Origin: Amycolatopsis sp. NBRC 101858
Lineage (GTDB): Bacteria > Actinomycetota > Actinomycetes > Mycobacteriales > Pseudonocardiaceae
Assembly: GCF_030269325.1 (NCBI RefSeq)
Contig: NZ_BSTD01000002.1
Location: 1,674,001-1,738,000, forward strand
Direction of reading: 5' to 3'
DNA: 64,000 bases
Of the stretch, positions 25,009-33,401 are shown one piece after another. Made by a program: the position numbers and the translations under genes. A model generated the notes under the pieces. That model was not told the origin of the DNA and ran no database searches. It saw only the letters and a list, made by a program, of their open reading frames with translations. The stretch's first letter is position 1. Every line of letters begins with the position of its first letter.

Positions 25009-27624
25009 TCACTTGCGCGTGGCCCACCGGAACAGCTCGTCCGCACCCCAGACCAGCACGGGCATCGGCAGCAGCATCGCCACCACCCAAGCCGGCAACG
25101 CCGCCGTCCCGAACAGGTGCTGCAATGGCGGCAGATAGATCAACGCCGCCGCGAACACCAACTCGAACGCGATCCCACCCAGCAGCAACCGGTTCGTCGT
25201 CAAGCCCACCGACTTCAACGACACCCGCTCCGTCCGGGCCGCGAACGCCGTGCCCACCTGGCAGAACACGATCGCCGCGAAGCTCGCCGTCGTCGCCTGC
25301 AGGTACGCCGTGTGCAACGCTCCCGTCGACACGTCCGCTCCCGGGTGCCAGCCCGCCGCGTACAGCACCGCGAAGTACGCCCCCAGCACCAGCACGCCCG
25401 ACAGCAGGCCCATGATCCCCCATGCCCGCAACAACATCCGGCCGGTGACCACGCCCTCCGAACGCCGGCGTGGACGACGCGACATCAGGCCCGGCTCGGC
25501 GGGCTCACGGCCCAGCGCCAATGCCGGCAGCGTCTCCGTGCCCAGGTCGATCGCCAGGATCTGCAGCACCGTCAGCGGCAGCGGGATCATCCCGCCCGAC
25601 ACCGCGAACAGCAGGAACGGCAGCACCTCCGGCACCGCGTGCGCGAAGATGTAGAGCACGAACTTCCGGACGTTGTCGAAGACCCGGCGGCCCTCCCGCA
25701 CCCCGGCGACGATCGTCGCGAAGTTGTCGTCCGTCAGCACGACCGTCGCCGCTTCCTTCGCGACGTCCGTGCCGCCCACGCCCATCGCCACGCCGATGTC
25801 GGCCCGGCGCAACGCCGGCGCGTCGTTGACGCCGTCGCCGGTCATCGCCACCACTTCGCCGCAGTCGCGCAACGCGTCCGCGATGCGCAGCTTGTCCTCC
25901 GGCGCGGCGCGGGAGAACACCACCTCGCCGTCGGCGGTCAGCGCGTCGTCGAGCGCCGGCTCCGGCATGCGGGCCAGGTCCTCGCCGCTGATCACCCGGT
26001 CGGCGCCGATCCCGACGCGGCGGGCGATCTCGGCCGCGGTCAGGCCGTTGTCGCCGGTCACCACGTGGACCTTGATCCCCGCCGAGTGGCAGTCCGCCAC
26101 GGCCGCGGCGACCTCGGGGCGGGGCGGGTCGACCAGGCCCACCAAACCGAGCAGGCGCAGGTCCGTCTCCGCTTCCTCCCGGTCCGCCGGCACCGACGGC
26201 ACCGGACGGCCGGCGACGGCCAGCACGCGCAACGCCCGGCCGGCCATCTCGTCGACGAGCGCCATGAGCCGCGCCCGCTCTTCGACCGGCAGCGCACACC
26301 GCGGCAAGACCTGCTCCGGCGCGCCCTTCGTCGAGACGTACAGCTCGTCCCCGGCGATATCCACAGTGGACATTCTCTTCAAGCGGGGATCGAACGGGTA
26401 CAGCGCCTTCCGGTGAGCGTCCCGAGTGGACAGATCGACACCGTGGGATTCCGCGTAGCGCAGCAACGCCAGCTCCGTCGGATCGCCGCTCGCCCCACCG
26501 AGGTCCGCGGTGCTGCACCGGGCCAGCGCCGCGACCAGCGGTTCCGGCTCGCCGACCGGCTGGATTTCTTCGACGCGCATCTCGTTCCGGGTCAGCGTCC
26601 CGGTCTTGTCGGTGCAGATCACCGTCGTGGACCCCAGGGTCTCGACCGCCGACAGCCGCTTGACCAGCGCGCCCTCCTTCGCCATCGACCGCACTCCCGC
26701 GGCCAGGGCGAGCGTGATCGTCGGCAGCAGCCCCTCGGGGACGTTCGCCACCAGCAGGCCGATCGCGAACACGAACGCCGCCGACCACGACAGCCCGGCC
26801 AGCCACCCCAGCGGAAGGAACCCGATCCCCACGACGACCGCGACGAGCGCGATCAGCCACGCGACCCGCCGCACCTGCCGTTCGAGCGGGCTCTCTTCAC
26901 GCCCGACCCGCGCCGAGAGCGACGCGATCCGGCCGATCTCGGTGTGCCGCCCGGTCGCGTGGACGACCGCGTGCGCGGCTCCGGCGACGCACACCGTGCC
27001 GCTGAACACGAGCACCGGCGAGTCGAGGGCGCGCGTCGCGTCGTCGTGGGCGTCGGCCATCCGCGTGACCGGCACCGACTCCCCCGTCAGCATCGACGCG
27101 TCGACGTCGACCGTGCCGTCGATCAGGCGGGCGTCGGCCGGGACGCGGTTGCCTTCCTCCAGCAGGAGCACGTCGCCGGGCACCAGCTCGGTGGCGGGCA
27201 CGTGCCACACCTGGCCGTCGCGCAGCACCGGCGCCCGGTCGGGCAGGTACTTCCCCAGTGCCTCGACGGCCTTTTCCGCCTGCTGCTCCTGGACGAACGC
27301 GAGCAGGCCGTTGAGCAGGATGACCGCGGCGATGGCGATCGCCAGGTTCGTCGTCCCGGCCACCCAGGCCAGCCCACCCGCGACCCACAGCAGCAGCGCG
27401 AGGGGGTGGACCAGCTGCCGCAGCAGGGCGAGTGGCCACCGGTGGCCACCGCGCGACGGCAGTGCGTTCGGGCCGCTCACCTCAAGCCGGCGAGCGGCTT
27501 CCCGGGCTGTCAGGCCGGCCGGGGCGGTGCGCAGGTCCCGCAGCAGCCGCGCGACCGGCTCGCGGGCGTCGACCGTCGGTTCCTCCGCGGCGACGGGTTT
27601 CGTCCTCAGATGGGTGGTCATCAT
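25009..27624 (-). CDS. ctpF: Cation-transporting P-type ATPase (CtpF-like, P2)
   Basis: The 871-residue P2-type ATPase moves a cation across the membrane. It has TGES at residues 180-183, PEGLLP in helix M4 (296-301), the phosphorylated Asp339 in DKTGTLT, KGAPE in the nucleotide domain and TGDGVNDAP in the hinge. There are ~10 membrane helices. M. tuberculosis ctpF (Rv1997) is a DosR regulon member of the same class, linked to calcium. The start ATGATG at 27624 follows the eroded Acg gene by two bases. It is the last gene of the run starting at hspX; no terminator was seen before the DUF3800 gene. Confidence 0.93.
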   Translation of the reverse strand: MMTTHLRTKPVAAEEPTVDAREPVARLLRDLRTAPAGLTAREAARRLEVSGPNALPSRGGHRWPLALLRQLVHPLALLLWVAGGLAWVAGTTNLAIAIAAVILLNGLLAFVQEQQAEKAVEALGKYLPDRAPVLRDGQVWHVPATELVPGDVLLLEEGNRVPADARLIDGTVDVDASMLTGESVPVTRMADAHDDATRALDSPVLVFSGTVCVAGAAHAVVHATGRHTEIGRIASLSARVGREESPLERQVRRVAWLIALVAVVVGIGFLPLGWLAGLSWSAAFVFAIGLLVANVPEGLLPTITLALAAGVRSMAKEGALVKRLSAVETLGSTTVICTDKTGTLTRNEMRVEEIQPVGEPEPLVAALARCSTADLGGASGDPTELALLRYAESHGVDLSTRDAHRKALYPFDPRLKRMSTVDIAGDELYVSTKGAPEQVLPRCALPVEERARLMALVDEMAGRALRVLAVAGRPVPSVPADREEAETDLRLLGLVGLVDPPRPEVAAAVADCHSAGIKVHVVTGDNGLTAAEIARRVGIGADRVISGEDLARMPEPALDDALTADGEVVFSRAAPEDKLRIADALRDCGEVVAMTGDGVNDAPALRRADIGVAMGVGGTDVAKEAATVVLTDDNFATIVAGVREGRRVFDNVRKFVLYIFAHAVPEVLPFLLFAVSGGMIPLPLTVLQILAIDLGTETLPALALGREPAEPGLMSRRPRRRSEGVVTGRMLLRAWGIMGLLSGVLVLGAYFAVLYAAGWHPGADVSTGALHTAYLQATTASFAAIVFCQVGTAFAARTERVSLKSVGLTTNRLLLGGIAFELVFAAALIYLPPLQHLFGTAALPAWVVAMLLPMPVLVWGADELFRWATRK

Positions 27625-27626
27625 GC

Positions 27627-28349
27627 CTACCTTCGCTTCGGGGTGGCGAGGCCGACCAGCAGCAGCGCCTGGGGAATGCCGGGCAGCACTTCGGCGTGCC
27701 GGGCCCCCTCGGCCGTGGTCAACAGGGACAGGACGACGCGCTCGGAGGCGAACCCGCGCATGGCCGCGGCCAGCCGGGTCGAGTGGAGTGCAGCACCCGC
27801 GAGAACGTGGTGGCGACGACTGTCACCAGGGGTCGTGACGAGCAGCGACGACTGGCCGGTGAGGTCGGCGCCGAGCCGCTTCACCGCCGCGGCCCAGTCG
27901 GGCCGGACGATCCGGACGTCGGTGTCCGGCCAGAAGTCCTCGCCCGCGACCGCACCGAGCACGGCAAGGCTCACCGGCCGCAGCGCGGTGCCACGCCCCG
28001 GCTCGTCGAGCTTGCGCAGGGCGGCGTACCGCGCCCACTCTCCGCTCGACGGGGCGCGCGAGGCACCGATCCGGACGACTGCGGAGACATCGGGCCGGTC
28101 GGGGTCCTGGGGGAAAGCCACGACCGGGTCATGCCCCAGCACCCGCAGCACGGCCCAGACCGTCGACAACGCGGCGCCGCACTCCAGCAGGGCAGCCGTG
28201 CCGGCCCGATCGCGCCGGGTGAGCAGCTCGGTCAGCACGACCTCGTCCGGCCGGACCTCGGCGACGCACCGGTTCGGGCCGAGCCGTGCCAGTGCGTCCC
28301 CCAGCACCGCCCGGGCCGAGGCGTCCCACCGGAACGCGGGCCGGGTCAT
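27627..28349 (-). CDS. Eroded Acg-type protein lacking the N-terminal flavin motif
   Basis: The 240-residue protein aligns by eye to the Acg family only in part. ECGAALSTVWAVLRVLGHDPVV matches the family's SCGAALFNL segment, and the end LPGIPQALLLVGLATPKRR matches the terminal beta strand. The opening motif RAPSVHNSQPW is absent and replaced by unrelated sequence, and ~90 residues are missing compared with the five full copies. The frame is intact and overlaps the upstream gene by four bases, so it is probably expressed. It may have lost flavin binding and become a structural or regulatory partner. Confidence 0.7.
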   Translation of the reverse strand: MTRPAFRWDASARAVLGDALARLGPNRCVAEVRPDEVVLTELLTRRDRAGTAALLECGAALSTVWAVLRVLGHDPVVAFPQDPDRPDVSAVVRIGASRAPSSGEWARYAALRKLDEPGRGTALRPVSLAVLGAVAGEDFWPDTDVRIVRPDWAAAVKRLGADLTGQSSLLVTTPGDSRRHHVLAGAALHSTRLAAAMRGFASERVVLSLLTTAEGARHAEVLPGIPQALLLVGLATPKRR

Positions 28350-28741
28350 CCGCCCGTGGGGACGCCGAGATGCCGCGTGGCGGCCCGGCAGGTGGCCAGC
28401 AGGCCGTCGGCGTCGATCACGGTGACCCGGTTCTCCAGGCCCGGGGGCACCTCGGCGCGGACGTCCGGGTCCGGCGAGACCAGCGCGACAGGCACGTGGT
28501 CGCGGACCGCGCAGACGACGCCGAACTCGCGCGCGGTCAGCTCGGCTTCCTGGCCGCGGACGTCGACGACCAGGTCGGGCTGGGCGAACGGTTCGTCGAG
28601 CGGACACCGGCCCCCGACCGCGAGGGCCCGGCAGAGCCCGGCGCGGCTGTGGCAGCGGCTGACCAGGCAGCCGGCGTCCCGCAGGGGCTGGACGAGGAAG
28701 TCGGCGGCACCGAAGGACGCTTCGGTCAGCAGGACGTGCAT
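28346..28741 (-). CDS. Receiver-like (CheY-fold) protein of unknown role
   Basis: The 131-residue protein has an alternating beta/alpha pattern like a response-regulator receiver: MHVLLTEAS, then PDLVVDVRG where the phospho-Asp would be, then VPVALVSPDPD. The N-terminal acidic pair is missing (LTEAS instead of DD) and the terminal Lys is not evident. Phosphotransfer is therefore doubtful, and this may be a pseudo-receiver. There is no output domain. It starts three bases after the acetate kinase stop and overlaps the next gene by four bases, so it is tied to this metabolic operon. The family assignment is tentative. Confidence 0.55.
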   Translation of the reverse strand: MHVLLTEASFGAADFLVQPLRDAGCLVSRCHSRAGLCRALAVGGRCPLDEPFAQPDLVVDVRGQEAELTAREFGVVCAVRDHVPVALVSPDPDVRAEVPPGLENRVTVIDADGLLATCRAATRHLGVPTGG

Positions 28742-28744
28742 GGG

Positions 28745-29830
28745 TCACCTCACGGACACTCGGGCGAGCGCCTCTTCGGCGCCGCGGGCCAGCTCCAGGT
28801 CTTCCCGGGGCAGGACGATCAGGGCGGGCACGGGCGAGTCCGCCCCGGTGATGATCCGGTCGACGTCGGTGTGCGGCACGGTCCCGGCCCGCAGGCCGAG
28901 CACACCCAGCCCGTCGAGGACGGACGTGATCAGCTCGGGCTGGTGCTCGGCGACGCCGCCGGTGAAGACCACGGCGTCCAGCTGGGACAAGCTCGTCGCC
29001 GCCGCACCGATCTCGCGGCGGAGCCGGTGCCGGTAGACGTCGAGCGCGACCCCCGCGTCCTGCTCACCGCGCGCGGCCGCGGCCAGCACCCGGCGCAGGT
29101 CGCCGTCGGTGCCGGTCATCCCGGCCAGCCCGGAGCGGTGGAACAGCGCGTCGGCCATCTCCGCCGCGCTCATCGGCGCGGTCTGCATCACGTGCAGCAG
29201 CAGGCCGGGATCGACCGAGCCCGATCGCGTCGCCATCATGGCGCCTTCCAGCGGGGTGAACCCCATGCTGGTGTCGACGCCGTGGCCGTCACGGATCGCG
29301 GTCACCGACACCCCGGCGCCGACGTGGGCGCACACGATCTGCAGGTCTTCCGGCCGCCGGCCCAGCAGCTCGCCGGTGCGCCGCAGGGCGTACTGGCACG
29401 ACAGACCGTGGAAACCGTAGCGGCGCAAGCGGTTCTGCGCGGTCCACGCCCGCGGCAGCGGGTAGCGGGCCGCGGCTTCGGGCATCCGGGCGTGGAACGC
29501 CGTGTCGAAGCACGCGACCAGCGGAACGTCCGGCAGCAGCCGGCGGACCTCGCGCGTCACCCGCAGCGACAGCGGCTGGTGGTTCGGTGCCAGCGAGGTG
29601 AGCCGTTCGAGGTTCGCGAGCAGCGCGTCGTCCACGAGCGCCGGCGTCTTCTGCGAACCGCCGTGGACGAACCGGACCGCGACCGCGCCGACCTCGGACC
29701 AGCGGGTGATCGCCCGGGACACCGCGGTGGGATCGGCCAGGTCCCACGCGACCCAGCCGACGCCGGTCCCGGCGTCGACCAGGGACACCTTCATGCTCGA
29801 CGAGCCCGGGTTCAGGGTCAGCACACGCAC
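28745..29830 (-). CDS. ackA: Acetate kinase
   Basis: This kinase interconverts acetyl phosphate + ADP and acetate + ATP, giving substrate-level ATP. The 361-residue protein has NPGSSSMKVSL (~7-17), RFVHGG, the acid/base Asp in ACFDTAFHA, YGFHGLS and GFTPLEGAMMATRSG. The usual HLGNGAS loop reads HVGAGVSV, a variation near the phosphate site. It is a little shorter than the usual ~400 residues. It lies 15 bp after the GNAT/acyl-CoA synthetase gene, which handles the same C2 pool. Phosphoketolase, the likely acetyl phosphate source, is encoded at 46660-49005. Confidence 0.92.
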   Translation of the reverse strand: MRVLTLNPGSSSMKVSLVDAGTGVGWVAWDLADPTAVSRAITRWSEVGAVAVRFVHGGSQKTPALVDDALLANLERLTSLAPNHQPLSLRVTREVRRLLPDVPLVACFDTAFHARMPEAAARYPLPRAWTAQNRLRRYGFHGLSCQYALRRTGELLGRRPEDLQIVCAHVGAGVSVTAIRDGHGVDTSMGFTPLEGAMMATRSGSVDPGLLLHVMQTAPMSAAEMADALFHRSGLAGMTGTDGDLRRVLAAAARGEQDAGVALDVYRHRLRREIGAAATSLSQLDAVVFTGGVAEHQPELITSVLDGLGVLGLRAGTVPHTDVDRIITGADSPVPALIVLPREDLELARGAEEALARVSVR

Positions 29831-29845
29831 GGCTCTCTCCTCGGC

Positions 29846-32476
29846 TCAGTCGCGCAACGCGCGCAGGAACGGGTCGGTGGCCGGTGCCGGTTCCAGCCGG
29901 GCGCGGACGTCGAGGGCCAGGCAGCCTTCGGAGACCACGCGCACCGGGTTCAGGTCCAGCTCGGCCAGCTCCGGCACCAGCTCGGCCAGCCGGCTGACCT
30001 TCAGCAGCAGCTCGCGCACGGCGGCGCGGTCGAGCTGCCCGGAGGCCCACAGCGTCTTCGACGCGCGCAGGCCGTCGAGCAGCAGGTCGGCGTCGGCGCC
30101 GGTGAGCGGGGCGAGGCGGGCGGCGTGGTCGGCGATCAGGTCGGTGTCGACGCCGCCGAGGCCGAACACGACCAGCGGCCCGAACACCGGGTCCGAGCGC
30201 ACGCCGACGAGCAGCTCGCGGCCGGGTTCGGCCATCGGCTGAACGGTCACGCCGCGCAGGGCCGAGCCGAACCGGGACCGCAGCGTGCGGAACGCTTCGA
30301 GGATCCGGTCGGCGCCGTGGACGTTCAGCAGCACACCGCCGCCGGCGGTCTTGTGCAGCAAGCCGTCGGCGTCGGCCTTCAGCACTACCGGCGAGCCGAG
30401 ATCGGCGGCCACGGCGTCCATCGAATCGCCGGCTTCGACGTAGTGCGTCTCCACCATCGGGATCTCGGCCAGGTGCAGCAGTTCGACGGAGTCGGCGGGT
30501 GGGAGCCAGCCTTCGCGCTCGGCGGCGAACGCCCGCAGGGCGTCCGGATCTGCCAGGGGGGCAAGGGTTTCCGCCGCTTCGGGCCGGTTGAGCCACTGCT
30601 CGTAGCGCACGAGCCGGGCCAGCACGGCGGCGGCCGCGGCGGGGTCGTCGTAGCAGGCCGTGACTCCGGTGCCGGGGACCAGCGGGGCGACCCGGGCGCG
30701 TTGCCCGGGGCGCACGGCGAAGACGGTCTTGTACTCGGGCGGAAGCACCTCGGCGAGCGCGGAACCCGGGTCGCCGACCGCGGTCGGCACGGTCGCGGCG
30801 ATCACCGCGTCGACCCCGTCGTCGTCGAGAACCGCGCGCAGGGCGTCGGCGAACACCCGGGGCGCGACGGCCGCGGTCGTGTCGACCGGGTTCCGCACGG
30901 CCGCCTCCGCGGGCAGCAGCTTGGCGAGGCGTGCCCGGGTGTCGTCGGACAGGTCCGCCATGACCAGGCCTTCGCGCTCGCAGGCGTCGGCGGCCAGCAC
31001 CCCGGCCCCGCCGGCGTTGCTGACCACAGCCACCCGTGGGCCGCCGGGCAGGAGCTGCCAGGACAGCCCGGCGATGACGTCGACCAGCTCGGCGACGGTG
31101 TCGACGGCGATGACCCCCGCCTGCTCGAACAGTGCGTCCCGGGTGACGGCGGGGGTCGCGGCCGCGGCGGTGTGCGAAGCGGCCGCGCGCTGGGCGGTGT
31201 CGCCGCTGCCGGAGCGGACGGCCAGCACCGGCCGGGTGCGCGCCAGCTGCCGCGCGAGCCGGCTGAACTTGCGGGGGTTGCCGAACGATTCGAGGTAGAG
31301 CACGGCCAGTTCGGTGCGTGGGTCGGCGGTCCACCACATCAGCAGGTCGTTGCCGCTGACGTCGTACTTGTCGCCGGTGGAGACCAGAGTCGACATGCCG
31401 AGACCGAGATCTCCGAGAGACTCCGCGAGCGCGATGCCGACGCCGCCGGACTGGGTGACCACGCCGATGGTGCCGGGTTGCACGGTCGTGCCGAGGAAAG
31501 TGAGGTCGTACGGGCACGCCGGGTCGGTCGAGAGAACACCGAGGCAGTTCGGGCCCACCAGCCGCATCCCGTACTCGCGCACCGCCGCGCGAACACGGTC
31601 GCCGTGCTCGGTGCCGGTCAGCCCCGAGGAGATGACAACGACCGCCCGGACGCCCCGTTTCCCGCATTCTTCGACCGCCTCGGCCGCGGCCGGTGCGGGC
31701 AGGCAGACCACCGCGAGCTCGGGCGTGCGGCTCAGCTTCGCGACGGACGGCACGCTCGGCACGCCGAGGATCACGCGGGCGTGCGGGTTCACCACCTCGA
31801 CCGGGCCCCGGTAGCCGGAGGCGGCCAGGTTGGCTAGCACCGCGTGCCCCACCGAGCCGGGACGCCGGCCGGCGCCGAGCACGGCGATCGAGGACGGCTT
31901 GAGCAGGTGCGCCAGGCTGGCCGCGTCGGCGACCGAGTCACGCTTCAGCACGGCGTCCAGGTAAGCGGGGTCCTCGTCGAGGGTCATCACGACGTCGCGT
32001 TCGGGACCGCCGATACTGGCTTCGAAGCCGAGCCCGAGGTCCTTGAAGACGTGGATCACCTTGGCGTTCTCGGCGAGCACCTCGGCGAGGAACCGCTTCA
32101 GGCCGGTCTTGCGGGCGTGGGAGACGAGGTGCTCCATCAGCAGGGTCGCGACGCCCTGGGTACGTACCGACGCGTCCACGACGAGCGCGACTTCGGCGTC
32201 GGTGGAGTTCTTCAGCACTTCGTAGTTCGCGACGCCGACGAGCTCACCGCGCCGGTAGCAGCCCACGGCGTAGTGGCCGAGGTCGGCTTCGGCGGTCATC
32301 CCGGCGGCCAGTCTGTCCAATCCGGACGGTGCGCCGAAGAAGCGGAAGTAGGTGTCCTGCTGGGTGAGCCGGGTGTGCAGGGCGAGCACCTCGGCGGTGT
32401 CGGCCGGGTGCAACGGGCGCACGAGCACCACGTCGCCGTCGGTGAGCAGGGCCCGGGAGCCCGCCTCCACACTCAT
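29846..32476 (-). CDS. GNAT acetyltransferase fused to ADP-forming acyl-CoA synthetase
   Basis: The 876-residue protein starts with a GNAT acetyltransferase domain (~1-180; VLVRPLHPADTAEVLAL, VRTQGVATLLMEHLV). The ADP-forming acyl-CoA synthetase parts follow: CoA-binding (~190-320; GAGRRPGSVGHAVLANL), ligase with the SHTAAA phospho-His region (~430-450) and SNAGGAGVLAAD, and ATP-grasp at the end (~670-860). This is the PatZ/Pat-type layout with the GNAT at the N-terminus. It could acetylate protein lysines, or form acetate + ATP from acetyl-CoA if the ligase is active. The ATG is at 32474-32476. It lies between hspX and ackA in one run. Confidence 0.88.
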   Translation of the reverse strand: MSVEAGSRALLTDGDVVLVRPLHPADTAEVLALHTRLTQQDTYFRFFGAPSGLDRLAAGMTAEADLGHYAVGCYRRGELVGVANYEVLKNSTDAEVALVVDASVRTQGVATLLMEHLVSHARKTGLKRFLAEVLAENAKVIHVFKDLGLGFEASIGGPERDVVMTLDEDPAYLDAVLKRDSVADAASLAHLLKPSSIAVLGAGRRPGSVGHAVLANLAASGYRGPVEVVNPHARVILGVPSVPSVAKLSRTPELAVVCLPAPAAAEAVEECGKRGVRAVVVISSGLTGTEHGDRVRAAVREYGMRLVGPNCLGVLSTDPACPYDLTFLGTTVQPGTIGVVTQSGGVGIALAESLGDLGLGMSTLVSTGDKYDVSGNDLLMWWTADPRTELAVLYLESFGNPRKFSRLARQLARTRPVLAVRSGSGDTAQRAAASHTAAAATPAVTRDALFEQAGVIAVDTVAELVDVIAGLSWQLLPGGPRVAVVSNAGGAGVLAADACEREGLVMADLSDDTRARLAKLLPAEAAVRNPVDTTAAVAPRVFADALRAVLDDDGVDAVIAATVPTAVGDPGSALAEVLPPEYKTVFAVRPGQRARVAPLVPGTGVTACYDDPAAAAAVLARLVRYEQWLNRPEAAETLAPLADPDALRAFAAEREGWLPPADSVELLHLAEIPMVETHYVEAGDSMDAVAADLGSPVVLKADADGLLHKTAGGGVLLNVHGADRILEAFRTLRSRFGSALRGVTVQPMAEPGRELLVGVRSDPVFGPLVVFGLGGVDTDLIADHAARLAPLTGADADLLLDGLRASKTLWASGQLDRAAVRELLLKVSRLAELVPELAELDLNPVRVVSEGCLALDVRARLEPAPATDPFLRALRD

Positions 32477-32497
32477 TCGTTCTCCTCGGGACGCGAG

Positions 32498-32531
32498 GGT
32501 GGGCGCGGCCGACCAAGGGACCGCGCCCACC
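32498..32531 (-). terminator. Hairpin between hspX and acyl-CoA synthetase gene
   Basis: An 11-bp perfect stem (32498-32508 with 32521-32531) and a 12-base loop lie just after the hspX stop. There is no U tract. It may be a partial terminator, or an mRNA 3' end that raises hspX message over the downstream genes. Confidence 0.6.
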
Positions 32532-32544
32532 GCGGAGGGGTCAC

Positions 32545-32952
32545 TCAGTCCTTCGTGACCTGGATCTTGACGTGCTTGTCGCGCGGGTGCTCCGAAACCG
32601 GCATCGAGATCTCGAGGATGCCGTCGGTGTACGTCGCCTTGACCTTGGCCGGGTCGGCCCCGGCCGGCAGGCTGACCGTGCGGCTGAAGGTGCCGTAGTA
32701 GAACTCGCTGCGGCCTTCGGCCTGCTCCTTCGCCGCACGTTCGGCGGAGATGGTCAGCAGCCCGTTGTGCGTGGTCACGGAGATGTGCTTCTCCGGGTCG
32801 AAGCCGGGCAGTTCGGCCCGCACGAGGTACTTCCCGTCCTCTGTGGACTCCTCGATCCGGACCGGGTTGTGCTCGGCGAACGGCCAGGGGTTCTCCAGCC
32901 ACGCGGCGAGGCTCGGCATCGCCAGGCGTGAGCCCGGCACCAAGGCAGTCAT
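32545..32952 (-). CDS. hspX: Hsp20/alpha-crystallin chaperone (HspX-like)
   Basis: The 135-residue small heat shock protein has an alpha-crystallin domain from ~30 to 125: VRIEESTEDGKYLVRAELPG, the strand NGLLTISAERAA, and TDGILEISMPV. The short N-terminus MTALVPGSRLAMPSLAAWL and the GFDPEKHISV segment are close to mycobacterial HspX (Acr, Rv2031c), a hallmark DosR-induced protein that holds unfolded proteins in dormancy. The ATG at 32950-32952 follows a GAAGGAGGAACGG site. The 190-bp region to the divergent DUF1876 gene holds three DevR-like boxes, a multi-site promoter as in M. tuberculosis. Confidence 0.95.
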   Translation of the reverse strand: MTALVPGSRLAMPSLAAWLENPWPFAEHNPVRIEESTEDGKYLVRAELPGFDPEKHISVTTHNGLLTISAERAAKEQAEGRSEFYYGTFSRTVSLPAGADPAKVKATYTDGILEISMPVSEHPRDKHVKIQVTKD

Positions 32953-32993
32953 CCGTTCCTCCTTCCGTGCGACATCGGGTGTCGCAGGACAAG

Positions 32994-33007
32994 GAGACCT
33001 CGGTCCC
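32994..33007. promoter_or_regulatory. DevR-like box proximal to hspX
   Basis: GAGACCTCGGTCCC matches 10 of 14 consensus positions and lies 42-55 bp upstream of the hspX ATG. It is the nearest of three elements in the hspX-DUF1876 divergent region. Confidence 0.5.
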
Positions 33008-33043
33008 GGGGGGCGCCGACGCGGCCGGACTACCCGAACCGCG

Positions 33044-33057
33044 AGGACCTTCGTCAC
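33044..33057. promoter_or_regulatory. DevR-like box, middle of hspX-DUF1876 region
   Basis: AGGACCTTCGTCAC matches 10 of 14 consensus positions. It lies ~92 bp from the hspX start and ~86 bp from the DUF1876 start, so it may serve either promoter. Confidence 0.5.
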
Positions 33058-33070
33058 CGGTCGCCCGCCG

Positions 33071-33084
33071 GGGACCAATGGCCC
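33071..33084. promoter_or_regulatory. DevR-like box proximal to DUF1876 gene
   Basis: GGGACCAATGGCCC matches 11 of 14 consensus positions and differs by one base from the box at 15722-15735. It lies 58 bp before the ATG at 33143. Confidence 0.65.
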
Positions 33085-33142
33085 TGTGCGGCCGGCGGGG
33101 CGGGTGTCAGTCTCGGGGCCCCGGGGGCCGAAGGGAGCGGTC

Positions 33143-33397
33143 ATGCCGAACGGAAGCGAGGACTGGCGTCTCGACGTCACGATGGAGCACGAGCCGCGAC
33201 GGACCCGGGCCCAGCTCGTCCTGCGGACCCCGGAAGGGCACGAGTTCTCCGGAGTGGGCCTGGCCCACCGTGCCGGTCCGGCCCGGGTGGCCGGCTACCT
33301 CGCGCTGGGCCGGGCGATGTCCGACCTGACCGAGGAGCTGCTGGAAGCCGCAATGGTCGAAGCGGAGGTGGAGACCGGCCGGGCGTGGAGCTCCTGA
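33143..33397 (+). CDS. DUF1876 protein (Rv1738/Rv2632c-like)
   Basis: The 84-residue protein has the DUF1876 pattern: DWRLDVTMEHEPRRTRAQLVLR, GHEFSGVGLAHRAGP, then an amphipathic helix LGRAMSDLTEELLEAAM. Rv1738 and Rv2632c are the mycobacterial relatives; Rv1738 is strongly DosR-induced and has a fold like ribosome hibernation factors. A role in damping translation during hypoxia is therefore plausible but inferred. GAAGGGAGCGG precedes the ATG. It diverges from hspX over three DevR-like boxes and meets devS tail to tail four bases away. Confidence 0.9.
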   Translation: MPNGSEDWRLDVTMEHEPRRTRAQLVLRTPEGHEFSGVGLAHRAGPARVAGYLALGRAMSDLTEELLEAAMVEAEVETGRAWSS

Positions 33398-33401
33398 CCG
33401 C

